From assembly GCF_022539665.2 (NCBI RefSeq), contig NC_081331.1:12122638-12186637 (forward strand): 64,000 bases of DNA, written 5' to 3'. The stretch comes from Daphnia carinata (taxonomy: Eukaryota; Arthropoda; Branchiopoda; Diplostraca; Daphniidae). The translations under genes were made by a program, and so were the position numbers. Below are positions 13,741 through 27,853 of this stretch, piece after piece. The notes under the pieces are model-generated. The model saw only the letters and a list, made by a program, of their open reading frames with translations, searched no databases and was not told where the DNA came from. Within the stretch, counting starts at the first letter, position 1. Each line of letters starts with the position of its first letter.

Positions 13741-14175
13741 TTCCTCTTAGAGCCAAGCGTGAGTAGCAGCGGCTTTCGTTGACTTTGTCCATTTATTTTC
13801 TGTTGCTATTGTTGATGTCATCAATTGATCATTGCCTGTAGGGCTCCATTTTCCAGCTATTCGGATCGCGCATGTTCCTCTCGTTGTGATTGTTATGTTG
13901 AAAATTCCAGCAGTCAAAGTCGAAATTCCCCGATCTTCAAAGGTAGAATGCCGTACGGAATGTCTAAAAAAAAAAATAGAGAAGCCATTTTTGCTCCTCA
14001 GTTATCATCAGATCAGCCCGGCTGACGCCCAACCTTCAATGTATAATGGGTGCCATAGTGTACAATCGACGGAGCGTGAAGATGTGTATATTGGAAACAA
14101 CTGGAAGCACAAAACATATTCCAATATATATATTTTTTTTTTCTCTTCTTCTTAGATTGCCATTCTCGTTTCTTG

Positions 14176-14183
14176 TGACGTCA
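14176..14183. promoter_or_regulatory. Perfect CRE palindrome (TGACGTCA)
   Basis: This is the full 8-base CREB/ATF site, the first of three within 1.85 kb upstream of the CNG channel coding start. Confidence 0.35.
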
Positions 14184-14313
14184 TGTCGTCCGCTACGAAA
14201 TGGGACAAAAGACGGAAGAATAAAAGATTTCCAAGAAGACAACAATAAAAACATTGAGTGAATGCCATTGATCAAAATCGCGACATGCCATTCTTTAGAT
14301 ATATTTGGCTGGC

Positions 14314-14321
14314 TGACGTCA
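14314..14321. promoter_or_regulatory. Perfect CRE palindrome (TGACGTCA)
   Basis: Second site of the cluster, 138 bases after the first. Confidence 0.35.
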
Positions 14322-16016
14322 TCGAAATGTAGAATAAAAAAAAAAGAAATAGAAAACTTTTTTCACATAGTCAACGGGATTTCCCATCGTTCAGTATGAA
14401 ACTTGATGTTTCTGGCAGCATCCCACGGCCAACAAGAACAAAAAGGATATAGCTTCCTCTTCGCTTGTAGGGTTATACATGTAGATGTGCTTTTCCGTCC
14501 TTCTTTTTTCCCCTCACCATCTTCATTGGAAACCGACCAAAAGGACGAAAAGAAAAGAAAAACTTCTTTGGAAGGACCGTAGTAAGCAAGTCCAAGTCTC
14601 TATAGGCAATGTCCAGTTTGAAGATGTGTGAGAAAAGAATTGGCCGTAGGCTGTCAGCCAAAAAAGGAAAACCTTTTGTATCTATATAAATGGTAACTTG
14701 GTGTGTTCGGCATTCCGTGCAACCGGAACTGACACTTCCATTATCAACGTGATAGTACACAATATAAGGAAATCATCCGTCTCTCTTTGATTTCTTTTTC
14801 TCCATCCCTTTATCTGTCTTCTCATTTCACACAACCTCAAGTACAACTTTATTCGCTTTACACTTAAAAGTATCCTCTTATTATCTCGAGAAAAAAAAGT
14901 TGGCATTACATTTCTCACTCGTTATCCGTTGGTTTGTCTTCCGTCATCACACAGATCGCCTACATATAGTATAGAAGTATAGATCCCTTGATTGGGATTC
15001 GAAGAACACGACTCGACGACACGACACCGATGTAGAAACATCAGCTGTCACTAATGATATAGGGCTCGCTTGATCTCAAAGTTACGTACTCCGTGTCACC
15101 TCAGCATTTACAAAGTTATTTATCTTTACTTCTAACCCCTCCGTCTTTCCCCATGTTCTCATCAAATCTGTGTATATAGTTTTTTTCCATGTAGCAGAAC
15201 GCTCCCTATAGATGAACGACCGTGTTGGAACAGGCTATCCGGTGGGGGAAAGCTCCTGGCTTTCTATTTATTCCCTCAGCTACTATGTACATATATTCCG
15301 TATAGATGCTCAAGTTTGTTACGCGACAATACCCAGCTTTTCTGCCCGTTCTGTTCCCCTTTGGCTCTCTACTTTTTTTTTTATGCAAAAGAGTTGGTCT
15401 TACATAGCTCTTGGCGCTGAAAGAAATCGTCGAACTGTCGAGTTTGAGAGCTGAATTCAAAATGTCGGCTGAGGCTATTATTCTATTGATTTTCTTTTTC
15501 TTTTTCTCGTTCTATATTTGGAAGAGGGAATCATAAACGAGCGAAAATGTAAAACCGGTATAATTAATGGCTGCCTGATATAGCGTGAAAAACTATAAGC
15601 CTTTAACGGGAAAGAACTCTGCGAACGTCACAAAAATTTTTGAATGGAAGAAAAACATTTTCTCGATTCGCTTCCCTATTTTTCCATCATCAAATTCAAA
15701 TTCGTTGTAACGTTCGTCAGCAGTTTACGTACATGTCCCGTCTTTGGAAATGTATGTTGCCAGCCTATACGCAGTATAATAATATACAACTACAACTCCT
15801 TGTAATAGGCCCTTAGGACGGGTGCGCGCATAGTGCACAATGTGACGTAATAACTCGTCAACCCAATTATGGAAGAATTATTAATCCACTCGTCAACGAG
15901 ATTGCAACGTAACTGACGAAGAAAAACATGAGGTGGAGTCATTGTAGCCTATAATTTAATCGTGACAAAATTAAATGAAGCTATTCGACGTATCGGAAGC
16001 TTCAATTATTTTTTTA

Positions 16017-16024
16017 TGACGTCA
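16017..16024. promoter_or_regulatory. Perfect CRE palindrome (TGACGTCA)
   Basis: Third site of the cluster, followed by a short AT-rich stretch and no recognised gene. Confidence 0.35.
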
Positions 16025-19000
16025 ATGTGTTTTTCTTTTCCCGTGAAATAGAGAGCTTGGCATGTTACAGCGGCTTATTGTTGCATAGCACAGGCATGTC
16101 ACGCGGGAATTTAGCCTGCCAATTCCCTCCGTTTGACAGCGCTATTTTAAACAGGTTACCTTGTCACGCACCGTTGTTTATTTATAAATTCCCACTGTAC
16201 ACACGTAGACGCGTTCGTGAATGTGCAACTCGGCCTCATATAAGGAATTACCTGTGCATACCGTAAAATAAAATTGAATGAAAAAAATGAATACCCAAAT
16301 TACTTTGAAGCCAAACAGTTTCGCGGCACGTGGGACTAAACGACATTTCCTTGTATACCATATTGGCCATACGTACTGTATGCTACCACCTATACATAAC
16401 AGATTGTCAAACATATAGCTTCCCGTGAGTCGTGCTGAAAAACGCGGAAATAATATTTTCCCGTATACCCTAGGCGAACGCACTTGCACTACCGAGGTTA
16501 TGGTAGATATGGATTGTACCCAGCCCTAGGGAAAGGAATACTCCAATCAAGCGGGTTCTGCGTTACGTGTCATTGACAAGATGGAAGGTGCCCGCATCAC
16601 CCCATGTTTTGTTTTAAGGATAAGCTTAAATCCTAAAAAGGCATTTGTTTACATGGTAACACTGGAGGAAGGCCAACGAGGCTAAAAAAAAAACTGTGTG
16701 TGGTACACGCATGTTTACCAGTGTTGCCACGGTAAAATGTCCCCGGTTCGCGTGCAAAATTGTTCTGAAACAACTGACTGGCACAAACACCAATAACAAA
16801 GCCAAAGCGTAAAGGAAACAAAGACATCAGAAACAGAGTTGCTATAGCATTTTCGTGTCACGGAAGAACAACGCTCGAGGGTCTTGTATTTCCAACAAGT
16901 GCGTTTTTTTAAACACGAATGACATGGTGTTATCAGGGAAACGCAATCACTCCTTTACATGCGTTTAAAAAAAACATCGCAACAGTGGCAGAAAACAAGC
17001 CCAAAACAATGTTGGAATAGGAAACATATAATTTATTAGACAACGTAAACGATGACCGATCGAGCTATCAACTCATTTGCATTTTCATCTTAATAAAGAG
17101 ACGATTACAATCACATAATAAATTGTTTAATTACGTGGTGTGTTTCAAATTACAGTTTTACCTCTGCAATTTGACCATGGATTTTAGTATTGTAAATAAT
17201 AGTTTTAGCATTTTTTTTTGGCACATGTTTCTATTCAACAGAAGACGCCCAGTCATTCCTTGATTGCGATTCGTTATACACTCAAGCGCACTACATTTAT
17301 AAAGGAAAAAAGAAAGTGAGTCGGAAAGAGAATCTTTTTCGGTTGACGTGCAACTTTGCTCAAGTGTGAAGACCCTTTTCATGCGAACGATTTGCCAAAG
17401 ATTTTTAAAGAATTACATTCACCGTTCTACTTCATAATATCATGGTTAAAAATAAATTAAGAAAAATATTATTCCTCCTGAAAATAGCTCAACTGTTGGG
17501 CCACTTTTTAAGGCATTAACATGTTTGTTTTGTTTTAATGGCATCTACGATGACATGATAAGTTAGCAAATATGATCTATAAAGCTGTTCCGTGTTGATG
17601 TATGGTCGCTCAGTTCAATGTCCCTTTGGTAAACACAGGATTATTCCACTCTTCCCTACATACTCTAAAGCTGATGACTCATTACTAAAGGAACTCTATC
17701 GTGTCCATGTAAAACGCTACGGATGAAAACAGCAGTAAACAATCGACGAAAAACAAAATCAAAAGGAGCATACCATCCACTAGTCTATCTAGCTATATGT
17801 ACGGTGTAACACAGTGGTCCAGAACTCACCAAACACATTCGATTTGGTTTCTACACATCCATTCGGTGATGGAATCGAAGCTCCAGACGCCGCTACATAC
17901 CCCGAGCAATAAGTTTTTCTTTCCACTGTTTTCTTCGTACGTTCGGGGGATTCGGCCTTTCTCATTCGACCCGACAGATTGAACACACAAGGAGAAAATG
18001 GTGGAAAAGGCTACCGATCGATACCTTTATGTATTCCATCCCAAAACAGCGTTGCCTGATGCCTTAGTCATGGATCCACATTGTCACTTCACTCTCACAT
18101 TCACCACTCATTGCTCTTTGCGCCGCTATATGTACCAAGCATTCGACAACATTCTACATACAATTAGGGCTTCCATCAGTACGACAACTAAGCACTTCCC
18201 AGCCCTTGGAATCTTGATGAATAACAACGAGGAGTTCGCTGAGCGATTCCAAATACCAAGTCCTTCTCGTGTTCTACAATGTCCGTTCTAGCATTCGAAG
18301 ATTCACTGCCTTTGAAATTGCATAAATGTTGATATGGAAAATGTTCTATCTACTGTCAAGCTATAAGCTCTAGAAGGCTAATAGCTCTATGGCAACATGG
18401 CAGGGCACGCTCAGATAATATATGTAGATTTGAAGCCTCCCCTCCATGTACGCATTGTATCATTGGTTGCCTCGTTTGAAATATTTTAATCCGAGTTCAA
18501 TGTCTTTTAGAAATTACAAGGAAAATACTTTCGTACCGTTCGCGCGTCTCTTATAATCGCCTTAAACTTGGAATTAGAAGCCTTTGTCACAGTCTATGCA
18601 AATGAATGATTTTGCGGAGAGACACTTCAGACGACGTTTTCTCCTCATTCGTGCAAATCAAAATGCGGGGCGTACGATTCAAAAATATTTCTATCGCTAC
18701 ATCGTTGCGACTTTATTCTGCAGCTGTTGTCTCTTTCATTTTAACCATTTTTTTTTGAAATATTTCTCTCCCCTGATATAGGACGAATGTACAATCTTCA
18801 GCAGTTGGCACGCACAGCCGAGGAGCCCCGCCCAAGTGGGACAGCATAAAAACAAAACGGTTACATCACACACAGTCAACTCGAAAAGGAAACGAAGATA
18901 TTGGCGTACTCTGTCACTTGACATTTGTTTTAGAAAATTAAAAATAAAATCTTGTTGCCCGGGGAAAGTGATGATTTAACATCTCGAACTCGTTCAAGTG

Positions 19001-19281
19001 GAATGACCCAACAGGAATAAGAAGACGACTTAGAAAAACAGCAGCGATGGAATAGAAAAAAAAAAAAAAAATCAAACAAACGGGTTTTATATCAACCCAG
19101 CTGTACGCGTTGGTGACGTTAACCAACCAAACCGATAATTATCCGCAATTAAAATATTTAAAAGAAAAAAAAGGGAAGAAAGAAAAGAAAAACATTTAAT
19201 GGGAAGAGGCACGGATTGCGACGGCATAAGGTAAAGGCCCGTCCCGATGACGGGGCGTTTTGGCCCCAGCTGTGGAGGCTC

Positions 19282-19651
19282 ATGTCGTCTACGTCGTCGA
19301 TGTCGGCCAGTGCTGGCGGCGGCAACAGACGGCGGGGCGTCTTCTCGCTGGGCAGGTATCATTTGCCAGTGGTCGGCTCTGCCAACGTCCAGCAACAGCA
19401 TCTCATCGATAGCAGCAATTCGGGCGGCGGAGTACGGGCCGTCAAGTACACGCCGCGTGGACATCCATTGCAACAGCAAGCGGACACGTCATTACTTCAC
19501 GGCTACAGTCACGCCAATTCACGCGACAACGGACAGCAGGACGATGAACTCGAAGAGATTGCCGTCGTCTCCGTTTCGGGCGTCCAGTCCGGCCAGCTCA
19601 CTTACGGCTCAGCCGGATCGTCCATGGCAAACGGACCCAGAGTCGTTCCAG
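19282..19651 (+). CDS. CNG channel exon 1 (disordered N-terminus)
   Basis: The frame runs to a donor CCAG|GTAAGC at 19651/19652 and ends in phase 1 with a G. The acceptor at 41065 also needs one base, giving a Gly codon, so the two exons fit. I chose the ATG at 19282 because it is the first in frame; the frame is open back to 19162 without another ATG. The protein is Ser/Gly/Gln-rich with an acidic DDELEE patch and no domain. Linking it to the channel 21.4 kb away is inference from strand, phase and lack of another partner. Confidence 0.6.
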
Positions 19652-22600
19652 GTAAGCGAAAATGCACTGGATTATAGAAAGTAAAGTTCGTTGTTAAGAG
19701 CCTTGCAACGGTCAAACACCGGAGGAGAAGGATTTCGCTTCCCTTTGCGGATGAATTTCCCTGGAAACCATACACAACAAGCACTCGACCAGTGACCAGT
19801 CAGTCTGACCAAGTGGTCGTTTAGTTTTCAACTCTCTTCTCGTCGATTTCTCTCTCTTTCGCGTGCACTTGCAACGATCTAATGGTTCCCACCTTCCTAC
19901 GCTTCGCTTCCCCCGCCATACGGTTGTTAGACGTCGTCTCGGCGACGCTTCCCACACACAGTTTGCCGCACCCTAACCCAGTCGCGGTTGATTTCTAATA
20001 GTCTCAAATAGGCTTTAAAAAAAAATGTCGGCAAAAACTTTTGATACGTACATAATTCGACTAGCCCTGGAATTCTTAATCAACTGGTTTTTCTTTCGAC
20101 GTTCTTCCTACATTATCATTGACAATTTACAGCTGCCAATTCGATAAGGCGAATTGCATTAGGAGCCGTTGGAACGGACAGAATAAGAAGCCGATGAAAA
20201 AAAAAAGAAAAAAAGGAAGAAAACAAAAGAGGATCGTGAGAGTTCTGGAAAAAAAAGGGTAGAGTCGCAGAATACAAAATACGAAGGACGCGCAAGTAAA
20301 AAGTCCAGTCAGCAACTCTAATAGTATTTGGCCGTTTATTTCGCCTCAAGTAACAACGAAATGATGCAACTTGAACATCAAAACCGTCGGCGTGTTTGTC
20401 CGTCTATCCTCTCTTTACTGGAACGCACCGATCGTCGGCCATCGAACTGAATAACAACACACTAAATAAATACTCAATTTTATATTGTCCATTAAACTGG
20501 ATTCTTACTTATACTTTGTCTCAGTTCCTTACACGAAGACCCTAATAACCATAGATTGTTTGATTCGACAATGTTTCGGATCATTCCGCATCTTTGATAG
20601 TCTTTTTTAAAAATCATTTATCTGTAACTATCCGTTCGTCTCCGTTTTATTTGAGTGGACGTGATCAATCCTCAAAAGGAAAATGGTTACCCAATTCCCT
20701 TTCATTCACGCCCGACGTTTCTTAATTTTCTCGAGTGCCAAATGGATAAGTTCCAACTGGTGTTCCCTCCCACTTTCCTATTGCATTTACTTTTGTGGAC
20801 TATACCTTTTTATTTTCAACTGGGGAGGAGCGTACGCCAATACAATGCATCTACGTATAAAAAAGGTTCACGAACGTGCACAACTGAACGAACGTTCCGA
20901 GCAATTCCCTTTGATCTCTTCGTTGCATTGATTCGGGTAGGGGAGGGTCGATGGCGATACACGCCAGCGTCAAATCCAGCGTCAAGTGTCGACCCTTTTA
21001 TATATAGTCACTTAGATCAACAGTTGCTAATGTGTCCATAAATGCCACTTGGGAATGAAATTATATACAACAGGGTGGCAACGCAACAGATGTTTTGATT
21101 GATTCTATTTCTTTCTTTCATTTCATGAATTCAATTTATTCTGTTGGAACCAGGTAATAAGGGGAAATGCGTTCTGCCGAAATAGCTCTCAACTGACCAG
21201 GCTAAACAAAGTTAAGACATCAAGTTTGAAAGATGAACATAGAGAGTTTTTGTTTACCGAATCCGACGGCCATTGTACCAACTTTTTATCTGTACGTGAT
21301 GGTTTTGTTGGCCTCTTCTACTTGGCAAAAGTCGTTGAACTTTGTGTCCGGCTGCACACGTACCACTGACGTTCAGCCATGACTGCTGGACGGTTACCAT
21401 CGACGCAATCACCGACCTCGTTTACTCGGTACAAAGTTTTCTCAGAACTACGGGCTTACAAAGACTTGATTCTCTGTTATTTTCTGCCCGCTTTCCTCTA
21501 AAAACACAGAAGCATCCAACTTCTCCTGATTTTTCTTTTTCTTTCATCCAATCGACGTCCAGTACGAAAAAAAAGGATAAGTAGTTAAACTGTATACATA
21601 AAAAAAAAACTGTACATAACCTAACGTTGCAACTTGTGAGCAAACATGCCATAAGGTCTTTTCAGCGCTTCTGGAGGCACAGTTAACCCTCAAAGTCCTC
21701 TACATAAGCTGTAGCAATTAAGAATGCATGCTGCAAGCATCTACAAGTTCCTTGTCTAACAACATCCGGAGTGCATAGATGGATTAGATAGGCCATTCTT
21801 GTTGTGTTTTTTTTTAAGAGCTACACTGAACAACCGCCCTCTTCTATACACAAGCTCGTTCGCGTGTTGTACATAAACAAACAGAGTCACGGTAAAGGAA
21901 AAAGGGAGGCAGGTCCTATATAGGTTGAGTTGCTTTATTGATCGTTTTTTCCGTGTAAAACTAAAAAAAAAAAAAAAAAGAGCGCCGGTTATATCACACA
22001 TGTGTGTTTTGATGCGTGCTATGTGTATGTGTCTGTAGGCCTATATATACGTGGACGTAAGCGAAAGCCATCGAAGATCTATAAAGCTTCTAAGCTAAGC
22101 TATATACAGCTGAATAGTGGAGGTATGGAGAAAGTGGCTGGCAAAGCGGAAGACGAATATATATTGGGGACGAAGAGAACGGAAGGAGGAGAATACAAAG
22201 AGAAGTAGACGCAGAAAAAAGAGACGGGCCCATCCGTCGTTCTATATCTCCTTTTATTTTTCCATCTTCACATAGCGAAATAAATATAACACAGACGAGA
22301 AAAAGGAAGAAGATTAAAAAAAAGAAAAGAAAAAGGGAGCATCGTTTTCACTAGTGCCTTTACGCTAGAAAAATAGCACCGCGTAACGCACACGTACAGT
22401 GTGTATACATAACCTTGTGCCAAGAAGAGAGAAAATAAGGGGGAAAGCAGATGAAAACCGAACGTAGAGAAAACGAAGGGAGTAAAAGAACCGGCAAGAC
22501 GGACGATATCGATCCGTCCGCTGTGTACCGTCTGCTGGATGCTGCCGGATAGACGAATGGGTGGAATACCTCCATACCCACACTATCGCCTGCTAGACTC

Positions 22601-25600
22601 TTTTTATTTTCGTTATAGCGGCCTCTACACCCATTTTTCTCACTCTATTATCTTCTTTCGTTGATTCTCTATGGCACACCTATAGGCTGCCTACACGTAA
22701 TGTTTAGTTCCATTCCAGCAGCTCACCATAGTCTTTCATTTTCCTCCAGCCAGTCCATTTTTGTTTGTTTTTTTCTCTTTGCCATCCTTTTTTATTCAAT
22801 TGCGACAACTTCGTTCGCTAGCGTTTCGACAGCTTGCCCATCTATAAACGAATTTTATAGCACAATTGCTACCCTAAACCGATGGCATCTTCTTTCATCA
22901 CCTAAACCTGTAATTATATATTGGAAATGGCTACAGATTCCTAAATGTGCAGGTGAATTACAGTGAAAACGGGATCATCATCGATCCACGAAGAGGACCT
23001 TATCAGCAGACACCGATGGCTTAATGATGAAGCGCTCGGCTAAAAAGAAACACGAGTCGTTCTTCATGAAAGGGCAACTTTCAACAATTTTTGAGTTCAC
23101 GCTTACGCAAGCGTTGCCGTTTAAGCAGCTCATCAACAGGACCACTTAATTAAATTTGATTGTAGACAGACAGATGCCCTTAAATAGACGACTATCATCG
23201 AATCGCATCGCATTCTTACTATCATGGGCTTTTCTGACGTCGCTCTTTTTATTTTATTGAAGTGGACGACATATTCGCTTTATGCTAATGATTCAACTCC
23301 TTGAGGAAATTGTATCTATCACGACTTGTGCTACGTTTTCTTTCTAAATCCATAAATATGGTTAAAAGCCCACTCCCAATTTCGAATAACATCATATTGG
23401 ATTGCGTAACTTGACACCTGAGATCTTTTATTTGACATCCGACAGTTGACAGAATAAAAAATAAAACGAATAAATGATGGAGTGAACGTGAGTGAACATG
23501 AGGCTGGTTTCCGCTGGTCTCTGTTGACAGTTGTACATGGCTCGTCTGAGTTGTTGTTTGGCTGCTCTCGGGTGCGAGTGATATCCGGCGTTATCTATAC
23601 ATAGCTTCGGCCCTGTTTGCGTCGCTTGTTTTATATCCACTGTCAAACAACAAGACACATCTTTTTGATTTCTCCATGTCTCTTTTTGTGGTAAGATATA
23701 TGCGTGCTATATTGTGTGAAATGTGTAGTAACGGATACTGTGCACATCCGCAATAGGATGGCCTTCATGCAGACAGCAAACAGATGGGTTTAGAGGGACC
23801 CAAAGAGATGTACAATATATTCCTTATTTTAAAAATAAACAAGATGCATATAATGTTACAAATAAGGTGCCCTACATCAATGTATATGTAGATAGCGCAA
23901 AAACGAAAAAGATGCGCGCCTCTTTTCCCTTTGGCGATGCCTCAGTGTAACATACATCCGAACTAGCCATAACTATAGCTCTTCTGTTCCTATCTACAAA
24001 AGAGCTTTGTCCTTGTACGAGAAAGAGATAAGACACTCTACTTTTATAGCATTACTTTTGTGCTGCATTCCCGTTATGCGATGGTCTGTCTCTAATCTCG
24101 TTCCTTTCGTCATCGCTGCGGTTTAATAGAGCACGATTGCGTGTCCCTTTCGCCTAACTGTCAGCCACAGAAGCGCATACGGCCAAGATTTAGCGACAGT
24201 TGCTTTAATGCCAGCATCCCAACGCTGTCTATCGATATTTTTATACATGTTTCTATATGCGACCGTCTCTTCCCTACACAATGTCTGCCAGCGTTCGTTA
24301 AAGTGGCTCTTGGGCCGCGCTAAACAGAAGCGGCAACCTCTGAGGGCACGGCGCGTCCTTATCGCCAAATACTTAAGGGCACATGACAGACGACGCCCGC
24401 ATTTTCGCCGTCTCAATGCGACAACACAGCGAGAGTCTGCCTGTATCAGTCACTCTCGTCCCTTTCTATGGTGGTTAAATGCGTATATAGATATATACTG
24501 CGTGTGATGCAGCTGCACATACACATCATATTCTGTGCCTATTATCATTATGGCTCTCTCTCGGCGCCTCGAATCTCTGCGTGCGTCCAAAAGGAAAATG
24601 ATTGTTTTATCGCACAGCATCAGGCTACTGAATATTCGATGGTTATGCTGACGGCCGTTCTATTTATTATTTCATTATTCAGCGGCAATCGTCCATGTAG
24701 CTCCTACAGAGATCATTAAGACACGAAGAAAGTAAATAGCGAAGCAAACGATAAATCAGCACGACCTGCTATTCAGATAACAAGACGTTACGCTTTTAGA
24801 AATAAAATAGGCCATTTAGTAAATCCTTGACAAAAGTTAAAGGTAAGATGGGAAACGACCACAGGGAAAGAAATCGATCGATTGTATATGGGCAGCGATT
24901 GAATCTGTCCAAAAATAGAAATACGCGACAACAAAGAGGTAGCCATCGCCTTGAAATGGCACAAGCTTTGCAGATTTAAAATCTCTTTCGTGTTCGTTTG
25001 CCGTCTAGTCGTAGCTTTCCTTTTGTGTGACTTGAAAGACGAAGAGCTCCCTTTTGTCGCTTTCTATGTCAAGTTCTATTTACATAATCGATAACTAAAA
25101 CTGTTGAACTACGCGAAAATGTGGCGGTGAATAGCAAAACGATGGGAGGACGTGTCTCATCTTGTCCGTTCTCCGATGTATGAATCTTAAACAAGACGTA
25201 GCACTGGCCTAAATATATCTATTCACGAACATATGGGGTATCGCTATAGTCTATCAATGGGGCTACGAAAAAAAACCCGAACGATGGATGCAATAAGTGA
25301 AAACAATAGTCGATGGCAACTACCAATTTTGGATGGATGTGTTGTAGAATCGTGATTGAAATTTCTGCTATCCTCAGCAATGCGTGCAACGTTCCTATCG
25401 TTCCCAGATGCCATATGAACGTTACGTCCAGCACTCGAGATAAAAACAAGCCCGCATTTCAACATTAAGCGGATGATGAGGTTTTTCTAGTCTACGCGTG
25501 ATTTCTCTCTTCAAAGTGACCGAAAGGTTGGCGGAATATATTGCTTCTTGAGTCAATGGCTTGACCCAAGAAAAATGGGATGGATCTTTGGATCTCATAT

Positions 25601-27813
25601 CCGGTCATAGGGAATCATATGGAGCTCGAAACCTGTTCGCGTGGAAAGAGGATAGAAAACCATCGAAAGGAATACAACGGGATACGAATAGATTGAAAAA
25701 GGAAATCTTTTTATTTACACGAAAACCGAAACCCTCTCCTTTTTTTTTTGTTGACAGATTTATGATATCTTGCGGGAACCGACTTCAAATATGAACTTAG
25801 CTCCTTCACAGTCTATACCCCAAGTCCTTGTGCTCTTCCGGTATTTTCTTTTATACGGATCAAGAATATTGGACATGAAACGCGTGATTTGATTTCCCAT
25901 GAAATTCTTTGTTATTAAATTGAAGAAATACCAAAATTCGACGATCCTTATGCAGAAATCTAAAAAAACTTAAATCCACTTACTAAAAGATTTTCTTAAA
26001 ATATCAAACATCTCCTCACTACGTACGGAGAACTGCGTTTGCAACACGCTTACGTAACTCTACATACTAGGAAGAGTTCAAAGATTTTTTTTTTGTTTTC
26101 TCCAGAAATTCTCCACCTGCTTGGTTCCCTCATTCTATAACTTTCCGCCAGCTCACCCGCGTGACGCTAAGTCATCGAATTTCTGTCAGGTTGCCAAGCC
26201 GAAAGATGTTCACATAGAAAACGGTCTGAGACACAAGGCTAGATTGCGTGGCTAATGTATAAACTATATACATCAGCAAAAACATGCTGGCATATATATC
26301 AGTATCATTCCTTTTCATCTTGTTCCATTCTGTTTGATCCCTATGCCTCGTTCGGCGTGACATGTTGCTCTTGTCATGATTGCCTCGATTTCCATTTTCG
26401 ACTATATCCATCTCGTTTCATACACTTGTCCACCATGGCTTAAAATCAATATTTATATTTAAAAAAACGTTTAAACGGAGAAGGTGGAAAGGCATTGTGA
26501 TCAAATAAATCTTACTTTTTTCGGAAATTTGTGGAAAATTCGTCATTTTAATCAACAATCTCTCTACGCATACACAGAAAAAAGAAGCGCCATGCGTTGC
26601 ATTTAATGCTGGAGGCATTTTCGATTCAGATAAATCATTTGCCCATTTTTTCTATACATATTATTTGTTTGCGAATTCTTCCAATCGACGGTTTTCTACT
26701 CCTATACATTTTTAGAAGCGCGTCTGCTTTGAGGATCGTATAAAAATATAAGCTCAACAGAATATTGATATTCAAAAGAAAATTGAAAAGACTGAGGATT
26801 GGGAAAACTTGGGGATGTTGGAAAACCCTCGCCTATTTATGATAATGTAGGATGATGTCCGCTGATTTCACATCAAGGAGAATCCTACAGATTTCCAATG
26901 CACAGCATATAAGTAAGTTACGTTGATCGAAGAGCATGGAAAATAGCCGCAAAGGGTGACTGCACTAAAACTTCAAACTCGGTCGGGGCTATCTGCTATG
27001 CACAAATCTATAAAAAAGGGAGAGAAAAATCTTTAAATCGGACGAGTGTGTCCCGTGAGTCTCCATGTTAGATATACCACTACTTCGATATACCTTGGAT
27101 GTCTTGTCTATTTGTCTGTCTGTCTGGCTAGCCAATTTTCAACGGACCCAAAACTTTGGCAATGAACTTTCCGTGTGTCGCGTTCGCGGTTCGAAAGGCT
27201 AACTCGATTTTCCTGTATCTACCGTGATGTGAATTATGAATAAATAGAACCAAAAAGGACGGAGACCCGAACACTCCCCTATGTTGCTCTTTGCTATATA
27301 TATGCAGTTTCGGCATTTATTTTTGATTTTCTTTTGCTTTTCTCTTTAAAGTAGACGACGCTATCTATATGTACAGCATAAAATGGTTCGGTTGCCATAG
27401 TAACATCTAAAGCCATTGTGCAGAATCGGAAATGCAACTCGACTCAGTTTTTATTTCAAAACTTACGATACGCCTAGGCAATCCTACAGCTTGATAGCGT
27501 AACGGTATATGGTAAAAATTTTGACACAGTTTAATGTATTGTTCAAGACGCTATATGTATACACGTCAGTTCACTTGTGACTAAAGCCAAACAACAAGGG
27601 AAGCCCGCTCCCTTGAATTTCAAATTTCACATCAGTCGTTTTATTTCTCCCCCTCAAAAATCGTCTATCCGGCCCTGTTTTTCACGACGCGATACATATA
27701 TATCCCGCTCATGTATTTTTTACACAGCATAGCCCTCGTTTGTTGCGCGTGTGTCTAGTCGACTTGTAGACGCAGACTACACACCACAGCCAACGAGTAT
27801 ATATCGAAGAAGA

Positions 27814-27853
<40 letters not shown>

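Larger units (their letters stand above)
13741..19281. other. Upstream region of the CNG channel gene
   Basis: No gene is firmly supported. This stretch holds the CRE cluster and a 97-codon open frame at 17998-18291. Immediately before the first coding exon it has an A-rich tract (19050-19195) that is open in the exon's frame from 19162, so the exon may begin upstream of its first ATG, either as 5' untranslated sequence or after a splice acceptor. Confidence 0.4.
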
